Source: Nemertoderma westbladi (taxonomy: Eukaryota; Xenacoelomorpha; Nemertodermatida; Nemertodermatidae). From it: DNA of 40,388 nucleotides. Shown in pieces: positions 29,650 through 40,388 of the stretch. A model generated the notes under the pieces. The model was not told the origin of the DNA. It ran no database searches and saw only the letters and a program-made list of their open reading frames with translations. A program made the translations under genes and the position numbers. The DNA lies in the NCBI GenBank assembly GCA_032718475.1, contig JAUCBJ010000010.1, positions 1 to 40,388 on the forward strand, given 5' to 3'. The stretch's first letter is position 1; each line of letters begins with the position of its first letter.

Positions 29650-30847
29650 TGTAAAAGCTTTTGTGGGATAACTGATACGTTTGCCTTTGCTGGCCAGTTC
29701 CCCCCCGGTCGCTAGAATACTCTCAAAGGGATTTATAACTAAAATAGTGCAAGCTACCAGCTTATTGGCTGATGTGCTGTGTGGAGATATCTGGGCTCAG
29801 TTTAATCGGCCAACCAGCGTAGGGAGGTTGCCTAAGCCTTGCTGTCCGTGTCGGCCAATAGAATTTGCGTGGGCGTTGATTTCGACCTATCCCAGCGCTA
29901 CTGAACTGAATTTCCTATCTCTATGCTCATCCTCTGTGTTGAACGGGGCTTCGTGGAATAAGGGTAGTTGGTATCCTCGTATAGTTATTCTAGTCATATG
30001 ATTCTTCATATGATTCGGTTGTTATGTTCCCATTTTTCGCCATAACACCGGCTTTTGGGAAGAACTCCAGTAAAACTGCTTAAATTATCGAAAGTATAAA
30101 TGTTACCCTGGCGGTATTAACTTACCTAAATCACTTAATTTAACTGCACTAATCATATTGTTTGTACTGTTATTTACCGTCAGTTATTAATTGTATCTAT
30201 TTGTTGATGAATTATTGTTCTTTGGAGAATACGGATAAATCACCCAAATTTCCCAATTTTCTTGATACACTACAGGTTAGAGAGACAGACTATACATAAC
30301 AATTGCGATTTATATTAATGTGGTGTGTATTGAATCTAATGTTATTTAGCAGACCCTACATGAGTCAATTGCTGCTCTCTTTATGTGTGATCAAATATAC
30401 TGACGGTCGGCAGAATAGTGTGCATGATTGTGATTGGTAACAAAGTATTTCCTAAAGAGTACGCCTTATACTTTAATCATAAGCGGTATCGTTGCGTTTA
30501 GTATAAGTCCTAGTTCTGTTTAAATAGATAGAGCGCCACGTCCTAAAGGAACTGTTAATATTTCCCGAAAGCCAATAATATCTGTCAGAGATTAATTATT
30601 AACGATCTATCGAATAATACAGTAAGTTTACACTGCAACCTTACACTGCAATAATATTAATTTAAGCATCCGAATTCAGCCTCCCGGGTGTAGATCCATC
30701 GGGTGAATGATCGCGCATGGGCTGACTTCGGCTAATATTTTGTGTATTAGCATAAAATATGGTCGTATGCTAAAGGTGTTTTAATTAACTAAAAGACATA
30801 TAAATTTTGGCAGGTTAAACTGCTAAAGGTCTTCAAAAGCGCGAACA
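29650..30847 (+). repeat. 3' LTR of the BEL/Pao element
   Basis: 1198 bp, TG...CA, the same as the 5' LTR except for three substitutions found by eye (about 0.25 percent). It is followed by CCCAT, the target duplication, at 30848-30852. Confidence 0.95.
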
Positions 30848-30852
30848 CCCAT
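30848..30852 (+). repeat. target-site duplication CCCAT (right)
   Basis: Direct repeat of 13749-13753. Joining the flanks gives the empty site ...GGGCTCCCATACTGCC... Confidence 0.9.
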
Positions 30853-31345
30853 ACTGCCATAGGCTTAGACGGACCCGACGAAATCGTCTGATCGTAGCTT
30901 GTACTGTCAGACTGTAGTTAACCTTAGCAGCAGCTGCAGTTGGCAAACCTGGCATTGCTACCAGTTTCCACCAAATATAATTTGTAATTAAATATTTGTT
31001 GGAGCATAATCTAATCTAGTCCCTAGTGCAGTAGTCTGGTAGTGCTAGTGCTAGTCCTAAAGACTATAAAGTCCTGGGTACATAAGGCTGTAAGGTTAGA
31101 CATAACATGAATGTAAACTAAACAATATGCTAAAAGTAAAGTACAAAGTACCTAGAATGCTAGAATGTACCATTATATTCTAGGTACAGTACCGGTACAC
31201 TACACTGCTGCACTGAAGATACATACAGAGAACAGAGCTGCAAAGGTAACTTTCCATAACTTAATGGCTGTCTCTCATCTGTCATGCTTCATGTACCTTT
31301 AAGTTTGATTCTCAATCTGTCAATGTCACGTCCAAAATTGGACTT
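30853..31345. other. intergenic sequence, no gene seen
   Basis: AT-rich with repeated AGTGCTAGTGCTAGTCC and CTAGGTAC motifs. It ends in a near-copy of the 25-bp palindrome found at 11460-11484 (31334-31358: AAAATTGGACTT-A-AAGTCCAATATT). Confidence 0.4.
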
Positions 31346-32301
31346 AAAGTCCAATATTGCCAGGTTGGAATTCATGCATGAGCGCGCAGGTACGCTTTGT
31401 TGTTTTGAAATCACCGCGCACCTGAAATTGGCTCGTCGCGCACCTCATCATATGTCATAATCCAAACAAAATCGCGCAGCTCATGTCATGCATATCTCAA
31501 AAAATCGCACAGTTCATAAGAACAATTTTACATTCCTATTTTACAAGTTTGAGCGTTTTAAGCTTATCTTTACGTCTGTCTGTCTGTACGTTGAATCTAG
31601 GCTTACATAATAAATGTAATTTTTGCAACATCAAAATTGTTAATATTAAAAAATATTTTTTTAATCCACTACTATGGTCTGGTCAGATGGTGGCCCATCG
31701 GGCTCACTGCTTTTATAACAGAAAATATTATTTTAGATTACAAACAAAACATGTACCGGTAATTTCAAAAAAACGAATATTGAAATAGGTACCAGTCTAC
31801 CAATAATACTTTGTATAGGCCTACCTAACAATTAGGCTTAAACATACAGTTGGCTTATAATTAAGTCATACTTATAATACATTGTTACTTTCTGACTTTA
31901 CCTGTCAGCCTGTTTACTAACGTAACATCGGCATAGCATAGACCTAATAACAATACAACAATAGAGTACGGTACTGTAGTTAAAATAAATAAACAAATTC
32001 AGCTCCGGTTGCCGGTATTACAGTATTATGGTGAAGTGATTTGACTGTTTGAAGAATTGGAAATGAGAAACTAATGCGAGCGCAGCGAGCGAAATTTTTT
32101 TGTGTATTTTCGTGATTTCAATTAATTTGTGGTGCGCATCAGAGGCAGAGCTGCGCGCTGAGGCGCAACGCGCACCTGTCTCACACCCGAACGCGCACCT
32201 GTCTCACCCAAACGCGCAACGCGCATCTGGTTTGCGGTCATTCGCGCAGGTACGCGTCCGAGTTTTGCAGCATGAATTCCAACCTGGCAATATTGGACTT
32301 T
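31346..32301. mobile_element. fold-back/MITE-like element with 32-bp inverted ends
   Basis: The left end, AAAGTCCAATATTGCCAGGT onward (31346-31377), is the exact reverse complement of the right end (32270-32301). Subterminal GCGCAGGTACGC motifs are also inverted (about 31383 and 32244). The right part is rich in ACGCGCACCTGTCTCA-like repeats (32160-32250). Short open frames inside (for example 31483-31788) have no recognisable domain. No clear target duplication is visible. Confidence 0.75.
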
Positions 32302-33001
32302 TGTAAAAATTCAAAGCCTTATAAAAAAAGTTCCCCCTGCAGTCAGGGAGAAGTTATATTTTCAACTGAATTGAAATTTCAACTTTATTTTGTAAAATTC
32401 AACTTTTTATTAAAATTCAACTTTTGGAGTAGAGTTTAAAATTCAACCTTTTTTTAAAATTCAACTTTTGGAGTAGCTTTTGAAATACTGAAATATGGAA
32501 TTGGATTGGAATCCATTACTGGTATTCCATTGTATAATAATTATGACATTCAGCGGTAATTAAATACATATTATAAATTCCCGTAGTATTTCAGCTAATT
32601 TACAAATTTAATCACTTAAAATGTTTAAAAAAAAAGTTTTTATTCCATCGGTATGAGGGTTAATTTTTCGAGTTACATCCATAAAAACAATGAAAACACC
32701 CCTTCTGTCTTGGGGGCCTTCTGCGCCTCCTGCCATTTTAGAGTTGAATTTACAACTTAAAAGTTTAATAAAAAAAAAATGTTTTAAATTTGAACTCAGT
32801 TTAAATTTGAACTTCTCCCCGACTCCCTGGTGAATTTCAGGTCCCCCTGTTCAAAACTCTTATTTTTTGATATACTTTCGATTAAAAAAAAATTCCCGCC
32901 CGATCCAATTACCCAAGGCCCTGGAACAATTGGGCAATTGGCTGATTTGAAGTCCAATATTGGACTCACAGTACCTTAATATTACACCTATCAGCGTCTA
33001 G
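32302..33001. other. intergenic sequence with AAATTCAACTTTT repeats
   Basis: 32360-32475 contains several imperfect direct copies of AAAATTCAACTTTT, some followed by GGAGTAG. AAGTCCAATATTGGACT at 32950-32966 is another copy of the motif at 31346. No gene is seen. Confidence 0.5.
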
Positions 33002-33078
33002 ACTACTACTAGGATCCTGGGCTGCTGGGATCGGCATGCTGCATTGCAGCTGCATTTTTAAGAATGCTGTGCCGGCTT
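33002..33078 (-). mobile_element. 77-bp LINE 3' end fragment
   Basis: Contains the last bases of the LINE family (the GGCATGCTGCATTGCAGCTG hairpin through GTGCCGGCTT) plus a CTACTACTAG tail, with a small internal duplication (GGATCCTGGGCTGCTGGGATC). It is a very short 5'-truncated insertion 236 bp upstream of the Tudor gene start codon. Confidence 0.85.
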
Positions 33079-33313
33079 ACAGGCTTATGAATTATGAAGC
33101 CTTTGAATTATTAGCCTCTAGAACCTATAGCCAGATAGCTGTATTGCATACATCAGTACATGCATAGGCTGCATAGGCCCCCGCCTCCGCCTCGTATAGG
33201 CTAAGGCAAATACTGAAATAGGCTATTATTATTTGAAAATTGCTGTAGGCCTAAGCAATCAGTAGTAGACCTTCCAAATAATACCAACTACACCGCTGGA
33301 TTGACTTAACATT
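33079..33313 (+). other. upstream region of the Tudor gene
   Basis: 235 bp between the LINE end and the start codon. It presumably contains the promoter and 5' UTR, but I see no clear TATA box or initiator. Confidence 0.35.
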
Positions 33314-34886
33314 ATGGCGCAGGAAGATATTTTTTCATGGAAACCATTCATGGAAGGAGCAAAAAAACGCATTAAAGATAAAATTGACAATGTCATATAT
33401 CACAAAGATTTTCTCATTACACAAATTGAAACATGGGTGCAAAAAAATACAGTGAAAGGAACACAATTTCTGGAAATTAGCGCTCATTCAGAATTCATAG
33501 ATCAATCTCCTAAGATGAACGAAATTCTTGAAAGTGACTTACAGATGCTTAGTTGTTTGCAGGCTTGTTTACTGAACTTTGTTAATGTTAGAAGGGGGGC
33601 AGGTGGAGGTCTTTTAGCACTAGCAACCAATGCCCCATCAGAGAATTATGTCATCGAATCGCCATCTTTGCCACTTGTTACAGAATTATCATGCTCTCCG
33701 TCTGATATGGTTTTACCAGCATTGACAGACGAAAGTGCCGTTGTGAAGTACTCCAATGAAATACCGCCATTATCAAAAGCAGAACATCAGGTCTCAACCA
33801 TTCGTCCAGTTAATTCGGAGCCCAATATTACTGAAACATTCATAGCTGGGATTGAATTTACAATCACTAAGCTAAATCCCGAATGTGGTTCAACGATAGA
33901 GGTAGTAGTTACCGATGGCGATGGTCCTAATCATTTTTACGTACAACCCACGAACATAAACAACTCATTGGGTATCTTAGAGCGGGGCTTAGCTCGAAAC
34001 GCCGGTAACTTGGAGGTACCACCCATAAATGTCATTAACGTTGGCATGCTATGTGTTGCGCTCTTTGAACAAAAATGGTACCGCGCCGAAATAGTCAATG
34101 TTATTGAAATTGATGTTTCCTGTCATCAAAACACCCGTATTTCTGTATTTTATATCGATTGGGGAAATACCAATGTTGTCGAACTGCATGAAATTCGATT
34201 AATTAAACCGAAACAAACCCTCTTGCCGGCCCAAGCGATTCGATGTTGCTTGAAGGGCACTGTGAATAAAAACGATTACTCTCCTGAGGAACATAAATAT
34301 TTTATGCGACACATGATCAATCATACTTTTACTTGCGATATATTAAGCATTGATGACGAACTCGAGTTAGCAGAAGTTGAGCTGAGTTTTAGATCTGGCA
34401 GCAATAACTTAATATATGTAAGTGAACAAATGTCTAAGCGGGTTGCTTCCAAAAAGAGATATGATTTAAATCTCCTAGATTTTGAGTTGCAGAGCCCCAC
34501 CCCAGACGATAGTGTGAGTCAAGGGGGTTATTATGCGGATGTCGACATGCGTGGGGCGGCCATTGAGAATCTTACTACTGAGCGATCTGGCGCCATTACC
34601 GGATTTTCTCATGGACCCGAAAGTAATAATCTCAGGCGGAGTCCCAATAAAGGTGGCAGTCGCGAAGCAATATCTAATCGGAATATTTTGGATGAAGATG
34701 TGCCGATATTTAGTGTAGAAGATAAAAAAGGCATAGAGTTGACCTACAATGCGGAGAATGTACCATGTTTTCAGGTAACGACTAATAATAGGCCAATGAA
34801 TGCGAAGCCTCTCGTAGAACAATGGATCAATGCCCAGGAAGTTGCATCGCCTTTAGCTGTTGGGGAACCTCATACTCAGGAAATTG
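33314..34886 (+). CDS. multi-Tudor protein, first exon (Tudor domain 1)
   Basis: Starts at ATGG (33314) and is open to the donor ATTG|GTGAGT at 34886-34887; reading on would stop at 34936. The N-terminal 170 residues have no recognised domain. Residues about 180-370 form an extended Tudor domain: VTDGDGPNHFYVQ, then VGMLCVALFEQKWYRAEIVN, VFYIDWGNTNVVEL and LPAQAIRCCLKG, the order seen in TDRD proteins. These bind symmetrically dimethylated Arg on Piwi-type proteins in germ granules (family knowledge). The rest is a low-complexity linker. The base composition is AT-rich, unlike the second exon. Confidence 0.85.
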
Positions 34887-35448
34887 GTGAGTTTCTTTGT
34901 GGAATGTACCATGTGCCAAAAATGAATAAAATGTAACTGTTTGAACAACTATTCTTAGCTTAATTTTATGTAGGTTACAGTAGTGGCTGACAATGTCAAT
35001 GAGGAGCTCTCTGCCATATGCTCTCTCCACGGCAATAAAATCGGAATCGTTTTTTATTTAACACCATACCGGTACGTACCTGTACTGTTGCCATTTTATA
35101 TGTAACCAATAAATAATGAAATAATCTAAAAGTGCTCTAATCAATTAATCATGTGGCGACTTCCTAAGCAATTCGTTTCGTCCAAGCGACAAAAAATTAG
35201 CCAGACTAGAACGCGTTTAATAAATTGAAGCAACATAGAGATTTTGCTTACTGTACCCTTGCTTGCATGGTTTGCCCTACATCTGTAAGCAACCATAGAG
35301 AGCCACTAGTACGAGGCGATTGTCTCAATGTATCATGGTACATGCCATGTGGGCACTAACTGATGACACAATCCATAATATCTAACTAGATATTATCTAT
35401 ACGAATCTAAACTGATAATAATCGTTAGATTTAACTTTTATTTTTCAG
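34887..35448 (+). other. intron of the Tudor gene
   Basis: 562 bp, GTGAGT to TTTTATTTTTCAG. It is phase 1: G before and TT after make a Val codon, and both flanking frames agree. No other feature is seen inside. Confidence 0.85.
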
Positions 35449-38134
35449 TTCCTGTTCCACCACCTCGTGTGAGACACGCAGCGGACTCCCAGCGGGGGCC
35501 CCTGGTACCGGGTAAACCCGACTACCAACCCAACGTGTCCGAGTCCAATACACTCATCGATCTACTATCCGATTCGATCTCTACGCCGAGACGACCCTCT
35601 GGGGCCGGGGGAGATCCTACGGCCGATAAAATATACCGCAACGGCGATGTATCCGGTAGCAGAATAGAGGAGATGTGTCACAACGCTGGTTTATACCAGA
35701 TTGCGATACCCAAAACAGCGGATAACCCTCCTGTCCAGGTAAACATTGCCAGGATTTATGGGGTCGAGGAATTCTACTTGTCATTCTGTCTTCCCAAGCC
35801 TCCCTACTCGGAGTACACGCGTACAATCCAGGATATTAACCAGTACTACAACCGAGTGTATCCCTCCACCTTACTGGCTAAGCAGCGTCGGGTCTCTGTG
35901 GGTTCCGCCTGCATTATCCAGTCCATCGAGACAGACACGCGCGAGTGGTACCGCGGGTTGGTGATCCACACCACGGACGATTGGTCCTTGGTATTCCTGG
36001 TCGACTACGGCTCGCGACGCATCGTCAACAACTCGGATATAGCGGATATGCACGGCCCACACTACCATATCCCGCGACAGGTTATCTACGCCGGTTTAAT
36101 GGGTGTGGAGACGGTGCCATCGCGTCCGCTAGGGGCGTCCTCGGCGCGTCAGCTGTTCCAGCAGTTGGTCGAGGAGAACCCGCGTTGGTTAGCCCACTAC
36201 GATCGGGACGGGGTGTCCTGTAAACTCGAGGTTTTCCTCTCCGACCTAAAAGACGAGTTCGTTATTAACGAGTATCTCGAGAAGACCGGGGCTGTCCGGT
36301 GGACGTCTCGTGATCTTACTGCAACATCGGTTACGTTGGATGCGGGTCCGCACCAATCTACGATGGTATCGGGTCCCCAGCATTCGGTGGTCAAGTCTCA
36401 GGAAACTTTAATGACTCCTCGTCAAACTATTCTTAATCAACGCCGACTGACGCCTTGTCGCCATCCAGACCCGACACGTTCCGACCACGATCCGACACAT
36501 TCCGAACGAGATCCGACACCTTCCAACCGCGATCCGACACGTTCCGACCACGATCCGACACATTCCGAACGACGATCCGACACGTTCCAACCGTGATCCG
36601 ACACGTTCCAACCGTGATCCGACACGTTCCGAACCGCGATCCGACACGTTTCGAACGCGATCCGACACGTTCCGACCGCGATCCGACACGTTCCAACCGC
36701 GATCTTACACGTTCCGACCGCGATCCGACACGTTCCGACCGCGATCCGACACGTTCCGACCGCGATCTTACACGTTCCGACCGCGATCCGACACTTTCCA
36801 ACCGCGATCCGACTCCGCGTCACGCCTTTGCGAGTCCGGGTTCCCCCGACCCTTTCGAGTCGTGGAATCCCATCTGCGAGGACTTCAACTCGTGCCGGAA
36901 CCGCTACGATCTCGACGTAACCGACGCGCACGTCGCGGTCACCGGGCGGGTGCGGGAGTCTCAGACCTGTCGGTTCTATCGCACCGGGCAGTGCTGGAGC
37001 GGACCGGCGTGCCAGTTCCTCCACACAGCGGACCCGGACGCGGAGCGACTCCACTCGTATGCAGGGCTCACGGTGCCCCAACTGGTCCCCCCTCCGATAG
37101 GGTCGTTGGTCGCTGTAGTTGTTAGCTGTATCGTGGATCCCGTTTCCTTCTTTGTTCAGTTCCCTTTTGGCTGCGAAGCCCTCAAACCGAAGATACTTCG
37201 CGAGATTAAGTCCCAAAGTAACGTTCGCGTCGTCAACCCGGAGTTGGTGCGACTCCGACGGGAGTTGGATCGCGTGTACGATCGATCGCGGCGACATAAC
37301 ACCCACGAGTTGCCCGCGGTGGGCGATCTCGTTGTCGTCCTGCACAAAAACAATTCGTGGTACCGGGGATTGATCGTGGAAGCGCTCGAAAAATGCGTCG
37401 TGGTTAACCTAATCGACGTTGGGGAGAAGGTCCGACTGCCGGAGTCGCAGGTTCGCGCGATAACCCCGGCTTTCCTGCGTCTCCCGGAGCAGGCGATGCA
37501 GTGCCACTTAGCGGGGGTGCGGCCAGCCGACGGGGGAAGCCGATGGAGTGAGCTGAGTTTCTCGGTGTTCGATGAACTCACAGTCGGTCGGCTGCTCATT
37601 GGTCGGGTTCAGGATGTGGATCCGTTACAGTTTGAGACGTTCTACAGCGTGGATCCTCGGCAGGGAGGGGAGGTGAATATAGGGAAGACGTTGGTCAACT
37701 TAGGGTTCGCCATTAGCAACAACGGGTCGGGGGCCTCCCAGGATGGTCCGCCGGTTGGTGAGGAGCAATCCGGCGTGTCTGGGGATTCGCTGAGGCGATG
37801 TGGTTCCAGGGATAGTTCCGAACGTGTGTCCGGGGGTCCTCCGTGTTTGCCCGCCAGTATTGGGCGAGGGTACGGCAGCCCTGGGCGCGGGTGCGACAGC
37901 CCTGGGCGAGCGCCCGGCATGGTTCCCCATCGCACTCCCGAGGGTAACAGACGTATATCGGCGGGGTCGCAACGTGTCCAAGGTTACGTGTCCGAAGAGC
38001 CGCGCCGGCAGTCCCCGGGCTCCCAGGTCGGCTCCACAGGGTCCCTCGGTCTGTCCGGTTCCACCTATATGTCCGTCACATCGGATATTTCCGATAAACC
38101 TCGCAGTAGCTCCCGCCGTGGCTTACCAGGTTGA
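35449..38134 (+). CDS. multi-Tudor protein, second exon (Tudor 2, repeat, CCCH finger, Tudor 3)
   Basis: Begins VPVPPPRVRHAADSQRG after the acceptor. Tudor 2 is at about 35880-36095 (VSVGSACIIQS, EWYRGLVIH, VFLVDYGSRRIV). A 21-bp minisatellite at about 36467-36820 encodes RDPTRSD repeats. A CCCH zinc finger follows (36968-37024, CRFYRTGQCWSGPACQFLH, CX7CX5CX3H) with Tudor 3 at about 37310-37530 (VGDLVVVLHKNNSWYRGLIV, LIDVGEKVRL, LPEQAMQCHLAGV). A Ser/Gly/Arg-rich tail runs to TGA 38134. The frame upstream of the repeat ends at 36596 and the downstream part is read two bases over. Two one-base expansions within the repeat (about 36568-36575 and 36629-36637) account for this, so the exon as given is not one open frame. 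It could be a real lesion, a small intron or an assembly error in the repeat. Confidence 0.8.
36467..36820 (+). repeat. 21-bp coding minisatellite (RDPTRSD)
   Basis: About 16 tandem copies of CGCGATCCGACACGTTCCGAC and variants, each seven codons, giving R-D-P-T-R-S-(D/N/E). Two units are 22 bp long, which shifts the frame. The repeat is free of stops in several frames on both strands, which produces spurious antisense frames. Confidence 0.9.
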
Positions 38135-38596
38135 AAACCCTTCAAAAAGTCGCCAAAAACCAATAACGTGCTGCAGTAAATGATGATATATAGTGGATAT
38201 AAATTTAAAGAGGATAAGTTTTTTATTTACTTTTCATAAACTTGTGTCAATTCCGCTTCACTGTTGCTCTCGATGGCGGATTTGGAATGGATTTTACTTA
38301 GTTCTATTGTGGGGCCGATTTCTTAGTATAGTAAGCCTTGGGTGACATTGATTGTACATCAAGGTGTTTAGTTGAAGGTAATGTTAGCAGCTACGTTACT
38401 GAAATACCGACACGTCATGTAATATGACCGACCGTGTTGTAGTTTTATAGAAGAACTTGACGGGGCAAAACGGGACATTTTGCTGATTATTTCCGCTTCG
38501 CAATTTGATACTGACAGGTTTATTAAATTGGCCCTAGTGGATTCCAATTGAAGTTGATTATTGCAATATTTAATCCACCGCAATACTATTTGGGGT

Positions 38597-38628
<32 letters not shown>

Positions 38629-40388
38629 TTCCACTTGGTGATAAATTTCATAACTACAAATCATTTTTAATTACAATTGTCGATAGGCCTAACCAATATC
38701 AAGTAAAAGTAGTTAATAATAATAATGGCCACTGTAATTCAGTTCACGTTATCTATTTTTCTATATTCCATTAAAAAACTGGGTTTTGCATAATTCATGT
38801 AATTCTGGGAATCCAAATCTCTGTTGTTACTTGTTACTAAGGCATCCTTCGCCTATTAGAATATATACAGATAATGCAGCTTTTATTCTTAAATTCTTAC
38901 TTTTTCGCTCGAATTTACCCCAACATGAAGAAAATATGAAATTGTTTGTGGTGGAATTTCGTTAACTGTATTACTTGTTTTGAAAGGGCATTGAAGTAGA
39001 AAGGGTTATTTTACTGCTAACTTCGATTAAAATTATTGTAATCTTCAACTACTGATGCTGCCTTACTCAATGTTAAATAATTTAGTGTTCTCGAATATTT
39101 ATTACGTAACTAGAGAGCCGCTTAACAACATAAACCAATATTGGATATTGAGTTCCGTTTTGGTGTACGTCTTGCAGACACTGAAGTTGCAATAACGTTT
39201 GGGTGTGTGAATGGATTTTGCTCAAATTACTTGCAAACCTTTTCTACGTCGATGCTCTTTCAATATATGTAATAACATAATTAAGAAATTCCACCAAATA
39301 TATTTTTACATTTTCTATACAACTTGTTTCGCCGGCAAAAAAGGAAAATCAATACAACCTTTGGGTACATTTGTCTACCTAGGGAAAATAGTCCCTCTTT
39401 CATTTTGGGGTATTATTCGAGCGAAAAGGTAACAATTTAAGAATAATATTACGTATTACATGGGGAATAAAGTAGAACATTTTTTATCAATATTCTCTCG
39501 ACTCTGTAAATAAAATTCTCACGAATAGTGAAAAAAAATTCTTACTTTTTTTAATCCCAAGTAATAAATAATTGTATTTGCGTTTATGTTTTTACCTCAC
39601 TGCATATAAATATTTTTATAATTGTTTGTTTATAAAGTAATGGAGTTACTTACATGACGTGACTTTATAAAGAGACGGACATATGAGTCAGTCGATGTGT
39701 TTCTGTCGTGTTATTATGCACACAACCTACACAGTGCAATTTACCTAACACACACAGCCTGTACTCATTTTGTGCTGAGGTGTAAACTATTTTTTTAATT
39801 GTGTTTCTTTTATTTACATTCTTCGCGATATAATTGGAATTGATAAATTTCCCACTTTACCAAGCTGCTTCATGTTAGCTGAATTTTCTTAAACTTTCCT
39901 GGTTCGCTTATTTTTTTCCCCTCCATTCAGTTTAGTAATTTTCGTATCGTAGTTTAGTAATCAGCTAACCGATTTATAGTATTTCTTTGTTGAAATACAA
40001 CGGTTTTTGCCTTAATTAGCAACAGTGATTCAGCTTTTATATTGTAAGTAAATATCAATATTTTGTATTGTTTTATTTCAAATTAGGGATTTTGTTTAAT
40101 GTTGGTGTTTCGTTGTTATTTTGTTTTTGTTCGGTGATTTTATATTTTATTTGATAGCCTACCAGTATTAATTATATCATTTTATTGATATTTTTGAAAT
40201 TGTCAAATTTTTTATGATCCTAGCTTGTGCCGAATTTAATGGAAATTTCAAATCTACCATAATTTTTCTCGCTTATCTATTCTCAAACTCGAGTTATTGG
40301 TTAAAGCGTAAGGGCTAGTCTGACAAGCCTACGCGCGGCACCTATTTTTCAATTAAATAAGGCCATTTCATCAGAAAGGCTCATAAGA
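38135..40388. other. 3' flank of the Tudor gene, AT-rich, no gene seen
   Basis: The first few hundred bases are probably the 3' UTR, though I see no AATAAA close to the stop codon. A 28-base G run is present at 38597-38624. The remainder is AT-rich without coding signal; a 73-codon frame at 39211-39432 has no recognisable domain. Confidence 0.5.
38597..38624 (+). repeat. poly-G tract
   Basis: 28 uninterrupted G residues, preceded by GGGGT. It can form G-quadruplexes, and its length is likely to vary between alleles or to be wrong in the assembly. Confidence 0.95.

Larger units (their letters stand above)
13754..30847 (+). mobile_element. giant BEL/Pao LTR retrotransposon, 17.1 kb, integrase-less
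   Basis: A complete provirus-like copy: LTR (13754-14951), 1.9-kb leader, Gag (16836-19460, continued after a stop), nucleocapsid and protease (19512-20879), RT and RNase H (20840-23197), a 2.1-kb noncoding block, a 1417-codon unassigned frame (25318-29571), a purine tract and the 3' LTR (29650-30847). Both LTRs are 1198 bp, start TG and end CA, and are flanked by CCCAT. The RT order and protein style (DUF1759-like capsid, Cys-rich nucleocapsid, DSGST protease, YMDD RT, RNase H) are those of BEL/Pao. The usual integrase, with zinc-binding and DDE core after RNase H, is absent. Typical BEL elements are about 6-10 kb, so this one is about twice normal size. Confidence 0.95.

Noticed and set aside
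31483-31788. 101-codon frame as a gene
   Set aside because: Low-complexity hydrophobic peptide in AT-rich fold-back DNA, without a domain or splice context.
36437-37345. 302-codon and other antisense frames across the Tudor gene repeat
   Set aside because: A 21-bp unit without stops stays open in several frames on both strands; the sense strand has the Tudor and CCCH domains.

Overview
This is animal nuclear DNA. Genes are split by GT-AG introns, DNA transposon remnants, LINEs and a BEL/Pao retrotransposon are present, and there is an ammonium transporter of the Amt type (known from invertebrates and not from vertebrates) next to a multi-Tudor gene of the germline small-RNA type. The background is AT-rich and dotted with AGGCCTA and ACCGGTA motifs. 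I read it as a marine invertebrate, possibly an echinoderm or another deuterostome; the species is not provable from the window alone. Layout: (1) 1-7716 holds the last three exons of an Amt-family ammonium transporter on the plus strand (557-683, 4546-4683, 7311-7716). Splice phases agree across both introns. A 3.5-kb LINE (940-4431, minus strand) with an 11-bp target duplication sits in the first intron, and a MITE with inverted ends (6629-6945) sits in the second. (2) 7717-13748 is gene-poor and rich in fold-back DNA: a 1.1-kb imperfect palindrome centred on two head-to-head tRNA-like sequences (9404-10535), a fold-back element filled with 32 CTCGCGAG-type boxes spaced about 20.5 bp (11520-12644), and an old LINE fragment (13044-13388). 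(3) 13754-30847 is one complete 17.1-kb BEL/Pao LTR retrotransposon. It has two 1198-bp LTRs differing at only three sites that I can find, a CCCAT target duplication, Gag, protease, reverse transcriptase and RNase H. It has no recognisable integrase. Instead there is a 2.1-kb noncoding block with a repeated hairpin-AATAAA module, a nested LINE fragment and a strongly folding segment. That block is followed by an intact 1417-codon reading frame with zinc knuckles and a basic tail that I cannot assign to any family. (4) 30853-33313 is noncoding, with another fold-back element (31346-32301) and a 77-bp LINE end. (5) 33314-38134 is a gene with three Tudor domains and a CCCH zinc finger in two exons; a coding 21-bp minisatellite contains two one-base length changes. 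(6) 38135-40388 is AT-rich with no gene seen. The most unusual object is the giant BEL/Pao element. It is young by LTR identity and has clean integration scars, yet it lacks an integrase and has a nonsense codon in Gag and a frame change before RT. That pattern suggests mobilisation in trans, with the long 3' reading frame kept intact.
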